From Zizania palustris (lineage: Eukaryota > Streptophyta > Magnoliopsida > Poales > Poaceae), in assembly GCA_019279435.1 (NCBI GenBank), contig JAAALK010000288.1:58059363-58123362 (forward strand): 64,000 nt of DNA. Direction: 5' to 3'. Positions 22,661 to 34,800 of the stretch are shown piece after piece. The position numbers were made by a program, and so were the translations under genes. A model generated the notes under the pieces. It saw nothing but the letters and a program-made list of their open reading frames with translations. It ran no database searches and was not told where the DNA came from. Each line of letters starts with the position of its first letter. Position 1 is the first letter of the stretch.

Positions 22661-23276
22661 CAACTGCTTTCGATAATTTTAAGTTTCCAATATTCGGTGG
22701 GGAAAGCAGAGTTCTAGACGGTTTTGTCTATCTGCTACTCTGTTTTCTTCCTTTGGTTGCCTCCTTTAGTAATTTCTGTTTGAGAAAATCTAAGTGAGTT
22801 AAAAAAATAAAAAAAGGAGAAAAGAAGAAATGAGGTTCAAAAAATGGTTGAAAGGAAGAAGAATTCAAAAAAGAGAGAAAATGGTGAGGAAGAAGAAAAG
22901 AAAGTTGTTCTGGTTTGAGTCGGCTTCTATGCTTAGACTAGTTTCTAGGAGTACAATTAGACCAGCAACCAACAAGTATTGTGGATTATTATTGAGCTTT
23001 ACTGACTATTGTCAATTTGTGCTAATCCTTGGTACCAATATAGCCTTCCAAGCTCCTCCTTTCATCGGATCAGTATAGAGTCCAGCCAGCAGTCGCTACA
23101 CTCATGACTTCAATGGTATCATCTACAAGCCAACCGGTTGTACCACCTTCTACAATTCGTAAGAACTTTGCAAGAGCTTGGTTAAACACTTGAGTGTGAG
23201 CGACTGTACATCCTAGTAGTTGATTAAGAACTAATGCACTTGTGAGCTTCTTGGTGTTTGTGTTTTTCCACTAACG
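22661..23276. other. Non-coding region before Chromo-2 gag
   Basis: An A-rich purine stretch lies at 22,800-22,905. A weak primer-site-like TGGTACCAATATAGCC lies at 23,030. This is probably the LTR end and leader of Chromo-2, but I could not define an LTR. Confidence 0.4.
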
Positions 23277-25391
23277 ATGGCAGCATCACCAAACCAAGGT
23301 GATGTAAATGAATGTGTATCCAAGTACGAGATTGGATAGTTGCTGCAAGAACTCAATGCAAACATCGTCAAGAGCAACCAGGACAATGAGGACAGACTGG
23401 AGCAGATAGAGAGGAACATTACCACCCTCATCAGTAGGATGGAGAACCCAGAACAACAGCCACAACCACTGAATGACAAAGCTGAGGATCTTGAGGTGGA
23501 TGGCATGAATCAAGATGAGTATGTCCAGCCCCTTGCTCGAGAGCCTCCTCCTCGTCCATGAAATCCACGTCGTCAAGGTATGGGAGGTAATAATGACAAT
23601 AATCCTTGTGTGATAATTCATTTGCCAAGGTTAAGTTCAGTATAATATTTGCTCTAGGTCTTATGATGCTGAGGTTTATCTAAATTGGGAGATGACATTA
23701 GAACAAAAATTTAACTCCCATCTTGTCTCAAAAATTCATAGAGTTAAAAAGCAACCACTGAGTTCACTGATTTTGCCATTATTTGGTGGAATGAACTAGC
23801 GAACGTAGGATTAGCGCCAGACACATGGGATGACTAAAGACTATGCATGGTAGGTTTGTTCCCTCTACTTATAAACGATACTTGCTTCAAAAATTACAAT
23901 GTTTAAACCATGGAAACAAATCTATAGAAGAGTGCTACCAAGAACTGCAAATAGCAATGTTGCGTTGTGAGGTAGTTGAAGATGAGGAGGCTAAAATGGC
24001 TAGGTTCTTTGGTGGGTTAAAAGAGAGATACGGGACATAGTTGACAATAAGGAATATAATTCCCTCAATGGATTGTTCCACCTTGCTATGAAGGCAGAAA
24101 GAGAATTGTAGGGACGACAACCAAAATTGAAAGACAACTTCATCGACCCAATATAGGAATCTACAGCCGGCAAAACAACACCACCTCCTCCTACACAGAC
24201 TTCTGCCCCCTTCATGTCTAGGGCACGTTTAGCAACACCATCCATAGTACCAACACCAGAGGAGAAGAGCAAAACTACAACTCCAACCCCAACAAAAAGT
24301 TCTTCTTCAATGGCTTCCCCAGGTCTAACCAGTGGAGTCATATGCCACAATTGCAAACGGTAGGTCTATATCATGAGAGACTACCCAAGTCAACCATGGA
24401 CGTTCATTGCTACTAAATAAGGTGGGTACGTCAATGCTAATGACATTGATGATGAATTTTCTACTAGAACTAACAATGCAAGTGTTGAGGACACCAGCAG
24501 CGATGGTGAGGAGATTCTAGGTACCACCACCATAGAGATACCAGAATCTGATTGTACAACATGTATTGAACACTCAAGTGGAACAAGCTGATACTTCCAG
24601 TGATACAACTTATTCCAGATGTACCTAATTGTTAAGGTTCACCGTGTTCGTGTCATCATTGATGGAGGGAGCTGCAACAACATGGTGAGATAAGATCAGG
24701 TTGACAACATGGGTTGACCACACATCCACATCCTCATCCCTACCATATCTAGTTGTTCAACAATAGTGGTAAGGTCAAGGTAACACAATCGGCGAGAATA
24801 TAATTTTTTATCGGCACATACGATGACTTTGCTGATTTGATGTTGTAGCCATGCAAGCATGTTCACTTTTATTGGGACACCCATGGGAATTTGGTACGAA
24901 TGTCACCCATCATTGCAAGAGCAATAAATGCACAAGGGAAAGAAATTACATTACTCCCTATGACACACACTGAGATTGCGCAGTGTGAGAAAGAGAGTGC
25001 TGAGAATAGCAAGAGGGAGAGTGCACCACAATCTAAAAATCAGCATGTAGCTCATACCATTTATCCATCTAAGAAAGAGAAGAAAAGCAATAATTCAAAA
25101 TTTGAGAGAATTAAATTGAAGGGGCGAGTTATGCTAGCGACAAAATCTGAAATTGTTGGTATTGATGGGCTTGATTCTCCTTGCTATGCTCTAATGCAAA
25201 GAAGTGTTATTTTAATTGAAGATATTTACTACTCCGCCCCTACTATCACTAACCTTTTGCAGGAGTACAAGGATGTCTTCCTAGTGGAGATACCCTTGGG
25301 ACTGCTGCCTATTCGAGGCATCGAGCATCAAATTGATTTGATTCCGGATGCGACATTGCCAAACCGAGCTGCCTACAAAACAAATCCATAG
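23277..25391 (+). pseudogene. gag: Chromo-2 gag, protease and RT start
   Basis: The ATG at 23,277 starts a gag-like frame with a TAG at 23,337, then a coil (LEQIERNITTLISRMENPEQ). Degenerate capsid sequence (IIWWNELAN, then IEECYQELQ and ARFFGGL) follows to about 24,040. The protease active site IIDGGSCNNMV lies at 24,652-24,685. The pre-RT segment EYKDVFLVEIP, GIEHQIDLIP and NRAAYKTNP closes the left half. There are many stops. Confidence 0.8.
25387..25391. repeat. Target-site duplication CATAG, left of Tat-2
   Basis: CATAG directly before TGTTGGCG. The identical five bases follow the other LTR at 36,854-36,858. Confidence 0.93.
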
Positions 25392-25882
25392 TGTTGGCGT
25401 AAAAGATTACGCTAACAGGTTTCTGTAGAAAAGAAACTAACAAACGAAGTGTTTGTGAAGCAAACTGTTCTAAGCCTCCGAAAGGATAATAGCTTAGAAT
25501 AGTTCGAAAGTGTGTATTGAATCACTTGTATTCGGTCCCTATTACAGGGTGAAATGGGGGGTATTTATAGGCCTAAACATTAAGGAAAGACCTATTTACC
25601 CCTCTATTACAACCGACATTAAGGAAACTATTCGGTTTCCTTAATAGGGCTAAAATGGTAAAAGACTAATCTAATAGGATAGAAGATAAGTCTTCCATCT
25701 TAGCTGGCAGAAAAGATCCTGAAGGGCTTTGGTTCGAAGACATACTTCGAACTATGCCTGTCTTCGGGCTTCGAACGAGGTTCTGGGCATCTTCGAAGAT
25801 GGTCTTCGGACAATCTTCGAACTGGTTGACTGCCTTTATGCTGCTTCGGCAATAACCCCAAATGAGATATTTTCCCCCAACA
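25392..25882 (-). repeat. 3' LTR of Tat-2
   Basis: TGTTGG to CCAACA ends, 491 bases. A minus-strand TATA box (CCTATAAATACCC) lies near 25,560. The U3 part 25,730-25,830 carries five TTCGAA palindromes. Confidence 0.95.
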
Positions 25883-25899
25883 GTAGCCCCTCGAATACG
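25883..25899 (-). other. Polypurine tract of Tat-2
   Basis: On the minus strand CGTATTCGAGGGGCTAC abuts the LTR start. Tat-1 has nearly the same bases there. Confidence 0.65.
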
Positions 25900-26093
25900 C
25901 TTCTCCATTTGACCTGTAACGTTAGGAGAGCATATCGGAAAGAAAATATAACCAATCATAGGGTTTTGGTTTTTATTTTATCTTCGAAATGCATGAAGAT
26001 ATGAACTTCGAATCAGTCATAAGGTAATTACTTTTCGAACTATCTTAGAACTGACTCAGGAAGTTCGAAAGTCTTTTTAGACTTAGAAAAAAG

Positions 26094-26215
26094 CCGTTAG
26101 TTTCCTGTTTCTAACGGAAGTTATATGATGTGTTTTTCTGGAGGAAATAACGGGCGGGAATGCGAAAGGGCAGAGCCCAAACGGTAACAAACGGAACGAT
26201 TAGGCTATAATAAAG
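26094..26215 (+). promoter_or_regulatory. Candidate promoter of the Tat-2 antisense gene
   Basis: Five AACGG/CCGTT cores lie at 26,094, 26,113, 26,149, 26,180 and 26,190, directly before a TATA-like GGCTATAATAAAG at 26,203-26,215. The ATG follows 115 bases later. The stretch 25,900-26,093 between LTR and this cluster has no recognised gene. Confidence 0.45.
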
Positions 26216-26329
26216 AGCCCAAAACTTACCAGATTACCTTTTCACCGCTTTCTCTCAGTCAAAAGCTTTTTGAGCCCTTTGAGTTCTTGAGCCCTAGCCT
26301 CCATTCCCTCAATCAATCCAGCGATCGCG

Positions 26330-29300
26330 ATGGTGAAGACCAAGGGATCTGCGCCTCCTTCGGCCTTGGCTCGGCAACAGGCGGCCGCAGCAGCAGCAGC
26401 AGCAACATTGGCGGTGACACCCTCGATGCAGGCGGCAACATCCATGGCCAGGGGGAGAAATCCCCAATCCCCGATGACCAAGGTCTTGCCCACCATCGAC
26501 TAAATACTTGGATCAATGTTTTGAGTTGGGCCGTCTACCTGCAAGAAAGAGTCTTTGGCAATCACAGCAGGGGGAAAGATTAGTGATGGGTTATGATTCG
26601 GAAGCCGGGCAAAGAATCGATTCCATCACCAAGACCCGGAGAGGTTGTAGTGTTCGAAGCTTTTTTCGAAGCAGGCTTGGGCCTTCCTGCTGTGGATTTC
26701 TTGGCCGAAGTACTTGACCTGTTTCATGTAACTCTCCCCCAGCTATCTCCGAATGCCGTAGCTAGATTAGCTATCTTCGAGTGGGCACTGAGAGCCGAAG
26801 GTTGTGAGGGGAGGGCTGAAATCTTCGTTGCGCTTCATAGAGCAACTTGTCAGCCGAAGACCTTCGTAGGCTCCGGAGGCGAGAAAGTGGTTTCCTTCGG
26901 AAGCATTAATTTTAGGCTTCGTGATGAATATGCCCTGCAATTCCCTGCTAAGGCCATTAATGCTAGATGGTACACCGATTGGGTCCTGAGGTGGTTTTAT
27001 GCCGAAGTTGAGTGAGCAGTCCCTGGCCGGACCCCTCAAAGAAATCCAGTTCCGGAAGGAAGCCTTAGTGCAACCTGACGAAGGCCAGCTCGAAGCTCGC
27101 CTCAACTTGCTTCAGAAAATCAGCCGAAGGTTGAGCATGCGGGACTTAGCCGAAGATTCATCGGGCTTCAAATTCCTCCGCTGATGGCCAACTGGCCTAT
27201 CGTCTTCGAAGATGACTCGGAAGGCGGTCTTCGCAAGATTAACTATACTTCGAGCCCTGCAGGTAACTTCGAAACCAACATGCATAGTACATATTTACTT
27301 CGAAGAAAGACTAACTCGAATTATTTTTTAGCTTCTTCAGCCCCTATTACTTCAGAGCAAATTGTAAGGGCTTCGGAGAAGATTCTGGGCGCCCAACTCC
27401 GTCGGAAAAAGAATGGCGAATCAATTGGTCGGAAGTTGGGAACGATTAACAGAGTATGGGGAATGTTGGAGTTAACTCCGCCCCCTCTGATGGACTGGGT
27501 GCCTCAAGAGGGGACCCAAGAAAAGAGTAGCTGAAGCCGGAGCTTCCAGCTCCGCAAGGACTCCAGTGAAGAAATGGCTCGGAAGCCGAAGAACCTCGCA
27601 CCTTTAGATCCTGTACCTTCGGCTCAAGAGCTTCAATTTCTAGTTATAAAGAAGATGAAGGTATATTTTTAGTGAAATTGATTGAGGAAGATGCAGCTCA
27701 ACAAAGTATTCATATTGAAGATACTGCAGGTATACCGGAGCCCCAAGCCAACATCGAAGAAGTAAGCTCCGGATACCCAGGAGGAACAATCGAAGCCCCT
27801 ATGGGTGTAGATCAGGCCGAAGTACCTGCGAACGTACCGGAGTCTGGATAATGTTGATCACCAAGGACTTCAGTTCAGGAAGATGTAACTCAGGACGAAG
27901 TTCCTGTGAATGAAGGTGGGGGTCGAAGTCACTATGGCTTCGATTCCCGAAGAAGCAACGAGGACTCCCCAGGACGATGCTCCTGTAGTCCAGGATTTAA
28001 CGGCTGATTCGGATGAGACTACAGTTTTGATCCTCCGATCAGTCCAGTGCTCGATCTCCCAGAGAATGTCGAAGGTAAATTTTGCATAATTCTTATCAAT
28101 TTCTGCAAAATTATACAATGTTAATATTTTTTTTTAGAGCCTCCTGTTGTCGAAGTACTTCACGAAGATACAATTCAAAGGCCTTCGACAACTTCGGAGC
28201 CACAGCCGAGGTTACTTTACAAGGCCTGGAAGAGGAAAAAGACACATAGAGCCTCTCCCTACTCAAGGATCGACTTCATCTGAGTCAACAGATGAAGTGA
28301 ATCGACTGAGGGGGGGCCATCTTCAAAGTTCCAAGGGCCTCGAAGAACTCTCCGGACCTTCGCTAAGCAAGCTGACCAGAAGGCTTCAGTAATGCTTCCT
28401 CTCATAACTCCTTTTTTGGAGGAGAAAACCGGACATGGGACTTTGGTTAAACCTTTGGGTCAAGCCAGTCGCAAAGTCGGGGAAACAGAACTGGTAGCCC
28501 TTTTAAGCAGAGCGAAGGGTTCGGAGCTTAACCTTGCTGTGGAAAGAGCAGCTTATCAGTATAAAGCATCTTCGAACCAATAGCAAATTATATATGAATA
28601 TTTCTTATTTCAATTTTTCTTTTTTCTTAGCAAGCAGTCTTAGCCCGCGCTGCGGCTTTATCGAGCGAAAATGAATTGCTCAAACTTCGGGAAGAGAAGC
28701 TCTTCAAAGAAATTTTAACTTCTCCGAAGGTCGAGTAGCTCAGATGGATAATGTAATACTAGCAGAGCGAAGGGCTAGGCAAAGCTTGGAGGCTGCGAAA
28801 AAGAGCTCGAAGCAGAAAGGATTGCGCTTTGAGCGGAGGTTGAAAGACTGCGGACGGAGGATGCTGCTAAGGGGTCTGAACTTGTAAGACTTCGAGAAGA
28901 GGCTGGCCAACTCCGGACTCAAAAGAATACTTTGACTACGGAGAATGCTAGAATCTCCGGGGTTTTAGCAGAAACGACTTCGGCCAAAGATGCACTTATT
29001 GCGGAAAAAATCAAGTCTGAGAAGTGGCTTCGGAGGTCATCGAGCAAATGCTAGGTGTCTTGGAGTACTTCGGTACTACGGGATCACTACCTTCGGATGA
29101 CAATGTGACTCTGCTGCGTCGGTTAAAGAGGATCCAAGGAGCAGCGAAGCAAATGAAGACGGCAGGCATGCGTTATGGAGACTCTCCGGCAAGTGTCTGC
29201 CCTTGGATTACTTCGTTACTACGAGGATTTGGGCCGAACAATCACTCCGAGCGCAGAGGGCTCCATCATCTTCGACGACGCGAGACTTTTGACTCCTTCC

Positions 29301-30033
29301 GAAGGCGTAGCTGCTGCTTGGCGAGCCTTCCAAACTTCATGGAGAGCCGAAGGTCGTTCTGCGATCAAGGCTTGGATTGACGAAGGTCAACGTCAGAAGC
29401 AAGTTCGGAGCCAGCTTCGAGCAGTCAGCCTCCTCCGAACCCGTAGGTTTAGGAATTACTTAGGATTTTTTGATTATGTAAAGCTCATGCTTGTAAACAT
29501 TTATCAATGAAAGTCTTGTTTGCCATATTTTTAGGCTTTGCCTCTTATGGAAGATATCGAAGTATTAGAGCTTAACAGCGAACTTCGCTCATTGTGGAAC
29601 ACCTTCGAACTTCTAAAGAGTTATAAGCGTCCTCGATTTCTTATTCCTCGAGATAACTCCGGCGTTATTGCGCCCGAAGTAATCAAAGACATATTGTCTT
29701 ATATTAAGAGAAGATAAAGAGATTGACGCAACACCTCGTCTTCTGAAGACACTAATTGGTCCGAAGACGAAGGTGAAGCCCAAAATAAGAGATCTGAAGA
29801 TCTTAGAAGCTGGGAAAGAAGCCCCGAGCGGCTTCGAACTTGGGCCGCTTCAACAAGAGCAGAAGGATTTTAGAGCTTCGAAGGGGAGGAAGAGTTAACG
29901 TAAAGTTCTTAGAACTTCCGATGTTGGAACTAGTCGTTCCACCCCTAGCTCTCGGGACCGAAGAGGTCTCCGATTCCTTCTTGGTATAGATACCAATTTT
30001 CATAATGTAATCTGTAAACATTTGTTTCAATAA
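26330..30033 (+). pseudogene. Antisense gene of Tat-2, five exons
   Basis: Starts at the ATG at 26,330 (MVKTKGSAPP, then an Ala run). Introns are 27,263-27,331, 28,075-28,137, 28,559-28,630 and 29,447-29,534, with phases 1, 1, 0 and 0 as in Tat-3. The third donor appears to have lost one G. Exon 1 carries the N-terminal domain (FEAFFEAGLGLP, VLDLFHVTLPQLSP, LRAEGCEGRAEIF, FGSINFRLR and AINARWY), which resembles, from memory, the Pfam 'putative gypsy type transposon' family. Later come acidic low-complexity text, ITPFLEEKTG, a coiled coil, AWRAFQTSW with IKAWIDEGQ, then IEVLELNSELRSLW and C-terminal GLRFLLGID. Frameshifts and a TAA at 26,501 break it. Summed exons are 3,412 nt. Role unknown; chromatin targeting or regulation are only possibilities. 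Confidence 0.82.
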
Positions 30034-30361
30034 TGAATGCCGATTTAAAATTGTCTCCATAATTACTAGCCCCTCTTTGGGTATAAGCAACTTCGAACTG
30101 TATTCAAAGATGGTTGCGCAAAGAAAACTTCGGAGTACAATTTTTTGGGGGTTCGGAGCCCCTCTGTCATTAAAGATCTTTTGAAATCTTATGAAATGTC
30201 TTCGACTTTTGTAGTCAGAATGGTAACTTGGTACCTTTGTTTGCTTTACGAAAGAAATCAATTAAGATAACTTCCAGGACACTTTAGTGTCTTAAAGAAT
30301 TTGTCACTTGGACTATGTTAACAGACATTCGAAGCCCATGGCTCAAAGCTTTTTTGTTTTA
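30034..30361. other. Spacer between antisense gene and tandem repeat of Tat-2
   Basis: AT-rich, no coding or repeat signal recognised. Confidence 0.5.
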
Positions 30362-30785
30362 GACACCTTCGGCTGTTTTTGCAGAAGTCTACCACCGAGC
30401 TTGGACTTCGCAGAATTTGGCCACGTTCGGCTCTTTTTTGCAGAAGTCTACCGCCGGAGCTTGGACTTCGCAAATTTGGCCACCTTCGGCTCTTTTTTGC
30501 AGAAGTCTACCAGCCGAGCTTGGACTTCGCAGAATTTGGCCACCTTCGGCTCTTTTTTGCAGAAGTCTACCGCCGAGCTTGGACTTCGTAGAATTGGCCA
30601 CCTTCGGCTCTTTTTACGGATGTCTGCAAGCTGCAGCTTGGACTCCGCAGATTTGGCCACCTTCGGCTCTTTTTACGGAAGTCTACCAGCCGAAGCTTGG
30701 ACTCCGTAGAATGTGGTATTGGCTCTTTTACGGATGCCTACAAGCCAGACTTGGGCTCCGGATGGATTTCAGCCACCACACCGGA
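30362..30785 (-). repeat. 59-bp tandem repeat, about seven units, in Tat-2
   Basis: GCAGAAGTCTACC or its variant ACGGAAGTCTACC recurs at 30,381, 30,440, 30,499, 30,559, 30,616, 30,675 and 30,730. Each unit has GAGCTTGGACTTCG and GGCCACCTTCGGCTC. It occupies the same place between the two convergent genes as the arrays in Tat-1 and Tat-3, but shares no unit sequence with them. Confidence 0.9.
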
Positions 30786-30974
30786 GGCTTCGACTTTATG
30801 GTACGAAGTCCGAAATACAGCCCAGCTTAATGACACTTCCCTCTCGGTCGCTTCCGTTTCTAGCGCGTCCGCTCGGGAAGCTAGGAGTCAACAAGGGAAG
30901 GCAACTATCAGGGTGTATGCTTTATTAATTTAGAGGTGATTCAAGCGAATTACAAGGAGCCCTTATGCGAAGTA

Positions 30975-32600
30975 TCGCTTTAGGTGCTCCGCATGCCAAG
31001 TATGTGCTAACTCTTCACCTTCTAAATTAGCTAATTAAATGAACCAGGCGCCCAGAGCGACAATTAGATATGGACCTTCCATTTATTGCCTAACTTCCCT
31101 GGTGCTATAATGCTTCGTAGAACAAGATGACCCGGTCTTAACTCGCTGAGCTAACCTTCGGGTCATACCAAGTCTTCGTCTGCTGATGATACTTTGATAA
31201 ATTAGCTACAGCCCAAATCTTGTTTCTTCTGATAAGTCTAACGAAGCTTGTCTTTCTTCTTCGATGTCTGGTTCGGTGCTGCGAAATGAGCCCCCTTTGA
31301 GCTCCGTTGGAGTCATAGCTTCATCTCCGAATAGTAGTCTGAATGGAGTAAAACCTGTGGACCTTGTTTGCGTAGTCCGAATGGACCACAGAATCTTCGG
31401 AAGTTCTTCGGTCCACAATCCCTTTGATAATCCTACTATTCTTCGATTTAGCCCTGTAAAATATTTCCATTGGCTCGCTCAACGGCTCCATTCGACTGAG
31501 GATGTCTCACTGCAGCAAAACATAGTTGAATGCCTAGGTCTTCGCAAAACTTCCTGAAGGGTTCTGCGTCGAACTGTGTTCCATTATCAGCTGTGAGATA
31601 TAGGCACTCCGAACCGGCAAAATGTTCTTCCAGAATAATTTCTGTACATTGTTCGAAGTGATAGCTGTTAAGGGCTCTGCTTCTACCCACTTAGAAAAAT
31701 ATTCAATAGCTACCACTGCGAACTTCAGATTTCCCTTTGCTAACGGAAAGGGACCAATTAGATCCATACCCCATCTGGCCATAGGCCATACTGGAGCAAT
31801 GACTTGAAGGGCTGTTGGTGGGCGATGACTCCGTCGACCCTCCACTGGCATCCTTGACAAGTGCGGACCAAGCTCTCCGCATCAGCTGTTATTGTGGGCC
31901 AATAAAGCCCCTGGCGAAGTATTTTTCCTGCCAGAGCTCTAGGGGCTAAATGGCTTCCACAAAGGCCTTCGTGAATTTCTCGAAGAATTTCTTGGCCTTC
32001 GGCTTGAGATATACATCGGAGTAGAGGGGAACATACTCCGGCCTTGTAAATATACCGTTGATTAACTGATAGTTTCTTGCTCTGAGCTTTAATCTTGACA
32101 ATTGGGGTTCTTCGGGCAAATTTGATCCTCCTTGCAAGTTCCATGATTGAATCTTTCCAATCTGAACTAGGAATGCAAAATCTCCGCAGAGGCAATTTGT
32201 GGCACTGAAGGTACATTGAGCTCCTCATAGAAGCTTCGTCAGGCACATCCACAGCTCCGGCTGCAGCCTTCGCTAAAATGTCCGCTTGCACGTTTTCAGC
32301 TCTTGGTATACTCCGAATGGAAATACCTTTGAAGTGTGCTTCGATCTTGCGGATTTCTTCTAAGTACTTTGCAAGCTGTGGATGTCGGACTTGAAAACTT
32401 TTGTCTACGTGCCCTGCTACTATCTGAGAATCTGTTTTTATGATTATTCTTGTAGCCCCTAGAGCACGTGCTTTCCGGAGTCCCAATAAAATCCCTTCGT
32501 ACTCCGCTATATTATTGGTAGACTTAAAGTTGAGTCTGCGGAGTACATTGCTCTTGCTCTGACGGTGAAATCAATCTGCCCAATGCCTGCTCCGGATGCT
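30975..32600 (-). pseudogene. Tat-2 second RNase H and integrase
   Basis: The second RNase H has LRKARALGATRIIIKTDSQ and AENVQADILAKAA. The integrase zinc finger is complete (IHEGLCGSHLAP with TCQGCQ). The catalytic residues are all visible: WGMDLIGPFP, LTADNGTQF and HPQSNGAVERAN. The GPY-type end is degenerate near 31,030-31,080. Frameshifts near 31,640, 31,800 and 32,000 prevent a single product. Confidence 0.88.
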
Positions 32601-34060
32601 TGGAAAGCCCCTCGGAGTAAATAGTCCAAACTCCGTCATCTGATTTCTCGGATCAACTTCGCAGGTGGAGTCCACTCTGCTACGAAGTCTGCTAGACTTG
32701 AGATTTGATAGCTGTCCTTGCCAGGAAAGATAGCCGAAGGGTGCTAGTTCTACTGCCCCTTTCCAATCCTTCCAGTGGAATCTTTGCTTCGGAGCAATCT
32801 CCTAAAGGATACGAAGTTGGTACAATTACATTATGAGCCAAAAAATAATGTCTAGCTTCCTCGAAGCCATTATCAGAGCATAAACGAACTTCTCGAGTTC
32901 GGAGTATCTTGTCTTCGCTCCTGACAATGCTCGGATACAAAATAGACAGGATTTTGGACCAACTTCCCATTGATATCCGCTTCTCTGACAAGGACTGCGC
33001 TGACAGCTGAACCTTAGCTGCAAGATATAGAAGTAGGGTTTCGTCCGCAACAGGCACCGTAAGTGTAGCAAGATGCTGAGATAATCTTTAATATCTTCGA
33101 AGCTTTTCTGACACTCCGGTGTCCATGCAAATCTTCGGACCCTTTCAAAGCTTTAAAGATTGGCAAGCTCCTCTCCGCAGACCTTGATAAAAACCTGCTA
33201 AGTGCGGCCAGACGTCCAGTCAGCTTTTGCACTTGCTTTAAATTCTCCGGAGGAGCCATCTTCTGCAGCGCAGTTATTTGAGTAGGGCTAGCTTCAATTC
33301 CCCTGCTTGAAACTAAGTACCCTAACAACTTTCCAGCCTTAGCTCCGATATACATTTTTCGGGGTTAAGACGGATCCCACATGCCCGAAGGCTATTGAAT
33401 GTTTCTGCTAAGTCTAGGCTATGTTGGTGCTTAAAGCACTCTTTATTACATATCATCCATATAGGCCTCTACATTACGGCCTAATTGATGACCTAGAGCC
33501 TTAGCACTAATCTTGAAAAAGTAGCCCCCATTTCTTAGGCCAAGGGCATTCTTACATAACAGAAGACTCCCGAAGGAGTTACAAAGCTCGTCTTGATTCA
33601 TCTTCGCGCTTCAACCATATTGATGATAACCAGAATACGCGTCGAGGAAGCTTAGTAACTCCGAACCTGCAGTGGAGTCAACTAGTTGATCAATTCGGGC
33701 ATGGGGTAGGGGTCACGTGGGCACGCTTTATTCAAAGATGAATCAATGCACATGCGCCACTTTCCGGAAGACTTCTTCCTGACGAAGACTGGGTTGGCTA
33801 ACCATTCTGTATGGGCCACTTCTCTGATAATCCCAGCCTCAACAGTTTTTCAACTTCGTCCTTAGCTAGAGCAGCTCTCTCTACGGACATCTTCCGGAGC
33901 CCTTGTCGAACAGGCCGGGCCTTCGGGTTTACAAGCAAACTGTGCTCACTAATACCCGATCGACTCCGGTGATATCTTCGTCAGACCAAGCGAAGACATC
34001 CAAATTTTCTTCTACGACCTTTTCCAAGGAAGTTGCAACTTCAAGAGGTAAATCTTTACC
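32601..34060 (-). pseudogene. Tat-2 reverse transcriptase and first RNase H
   Basis: RT with AYMDDM near 33,455, a stop after it, the connection domain (NLKQVQKLTGRLAALSRF) near 33,215 and RNase H with LSGAKTRYSELEKF near 32,910. Many indels mean no frame over 121 codons remains. Confidence 0.82.
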
Positions 34061-34197
34061 AAATTGAAAGGTGTATTCCTTACCATCTTTGACAATGACC
34101 TTCGTTGCAATCTCTCCTTCGGGACTTGGTCTTGGAAATGACTTCTTCGAAGCTTCGGAAGAGGCTGAAAAAATTTCTTCATTATCTTGGACGCTGT

Positions 34198-34800
34198 TTA
34201 CTGCCTCGGATCAAGAGGAGGACCGTGACCATATTCTGCCCTCCGAGCCATGGCTTGATCTCCGAAGATTGTCAGGACTCCTGCTTGCGTGGGCATCTTC
34301 ATGCACAAGTAGTTGTGATGCGCCACAGCTCCGAACTGATTCAACATGCCCCGTCCGAAGATGACATTATAAGCATACGGGGCATCTACCACATCAAAGA
34401 TAACTTCTTCAGTTCGTGCTAGTAAACCTTCTCCGAAGGTTACTTCTAAGCCTATCTGGCCGAGTGCATCAAGCGGAGGTCTGCGAAGCCTTGCAGAGGA
34501 CGAGCCGCTGGGAGAAGATGCTTCCGGGAAATGCATAACTGATCGAAGGCTTGTACAAAGATAATATCTGCTGAACTACCTCCGTCAATTAGCACCCTTC
34601 GGACTTCAGTCCCTGCAATATCAGCAGTGATAACCAATGGATCTACATGCGAGAACTTAATACCATGCATCCTCCACAGAGAAGATATTGGAACATGAGA
34701 CCACTCCGGCATTGCAGCTGCAGATGACGAAGTCCCAATATGGCCGACTTCCCGAACGTACCTCTTCGCTGTCTCTTGGACATGCTTCCGAGGGTACCTC
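34198..34800 (-). pseudogene. Tat-2 protease
   Basis: Intact active-site segment RRVLIDGGSSADIIFVQAFDQL near 34,560-34,610. A frameshift near 34,500 separates it from PLDALGQIGLEVTFGEG and the YAYNVIFGRGMLNQFG segment. The Asp-Gly-Gly triplet altered in Tat-1 is normal here. Confidence 0.87.

Noticed and set aside
22800..22905. Lys/Arg-rich short frame
   Set aside because: A-rich low-complexity DNA reads as basic residues in any frame; no other support.
30308..30830. Frames of 133 and 137 codons on the plus strand and similar ones on the minus strand
   Set aside because: Products of the 59-bp tandem repeat in Tat-2; open on several frames at once.
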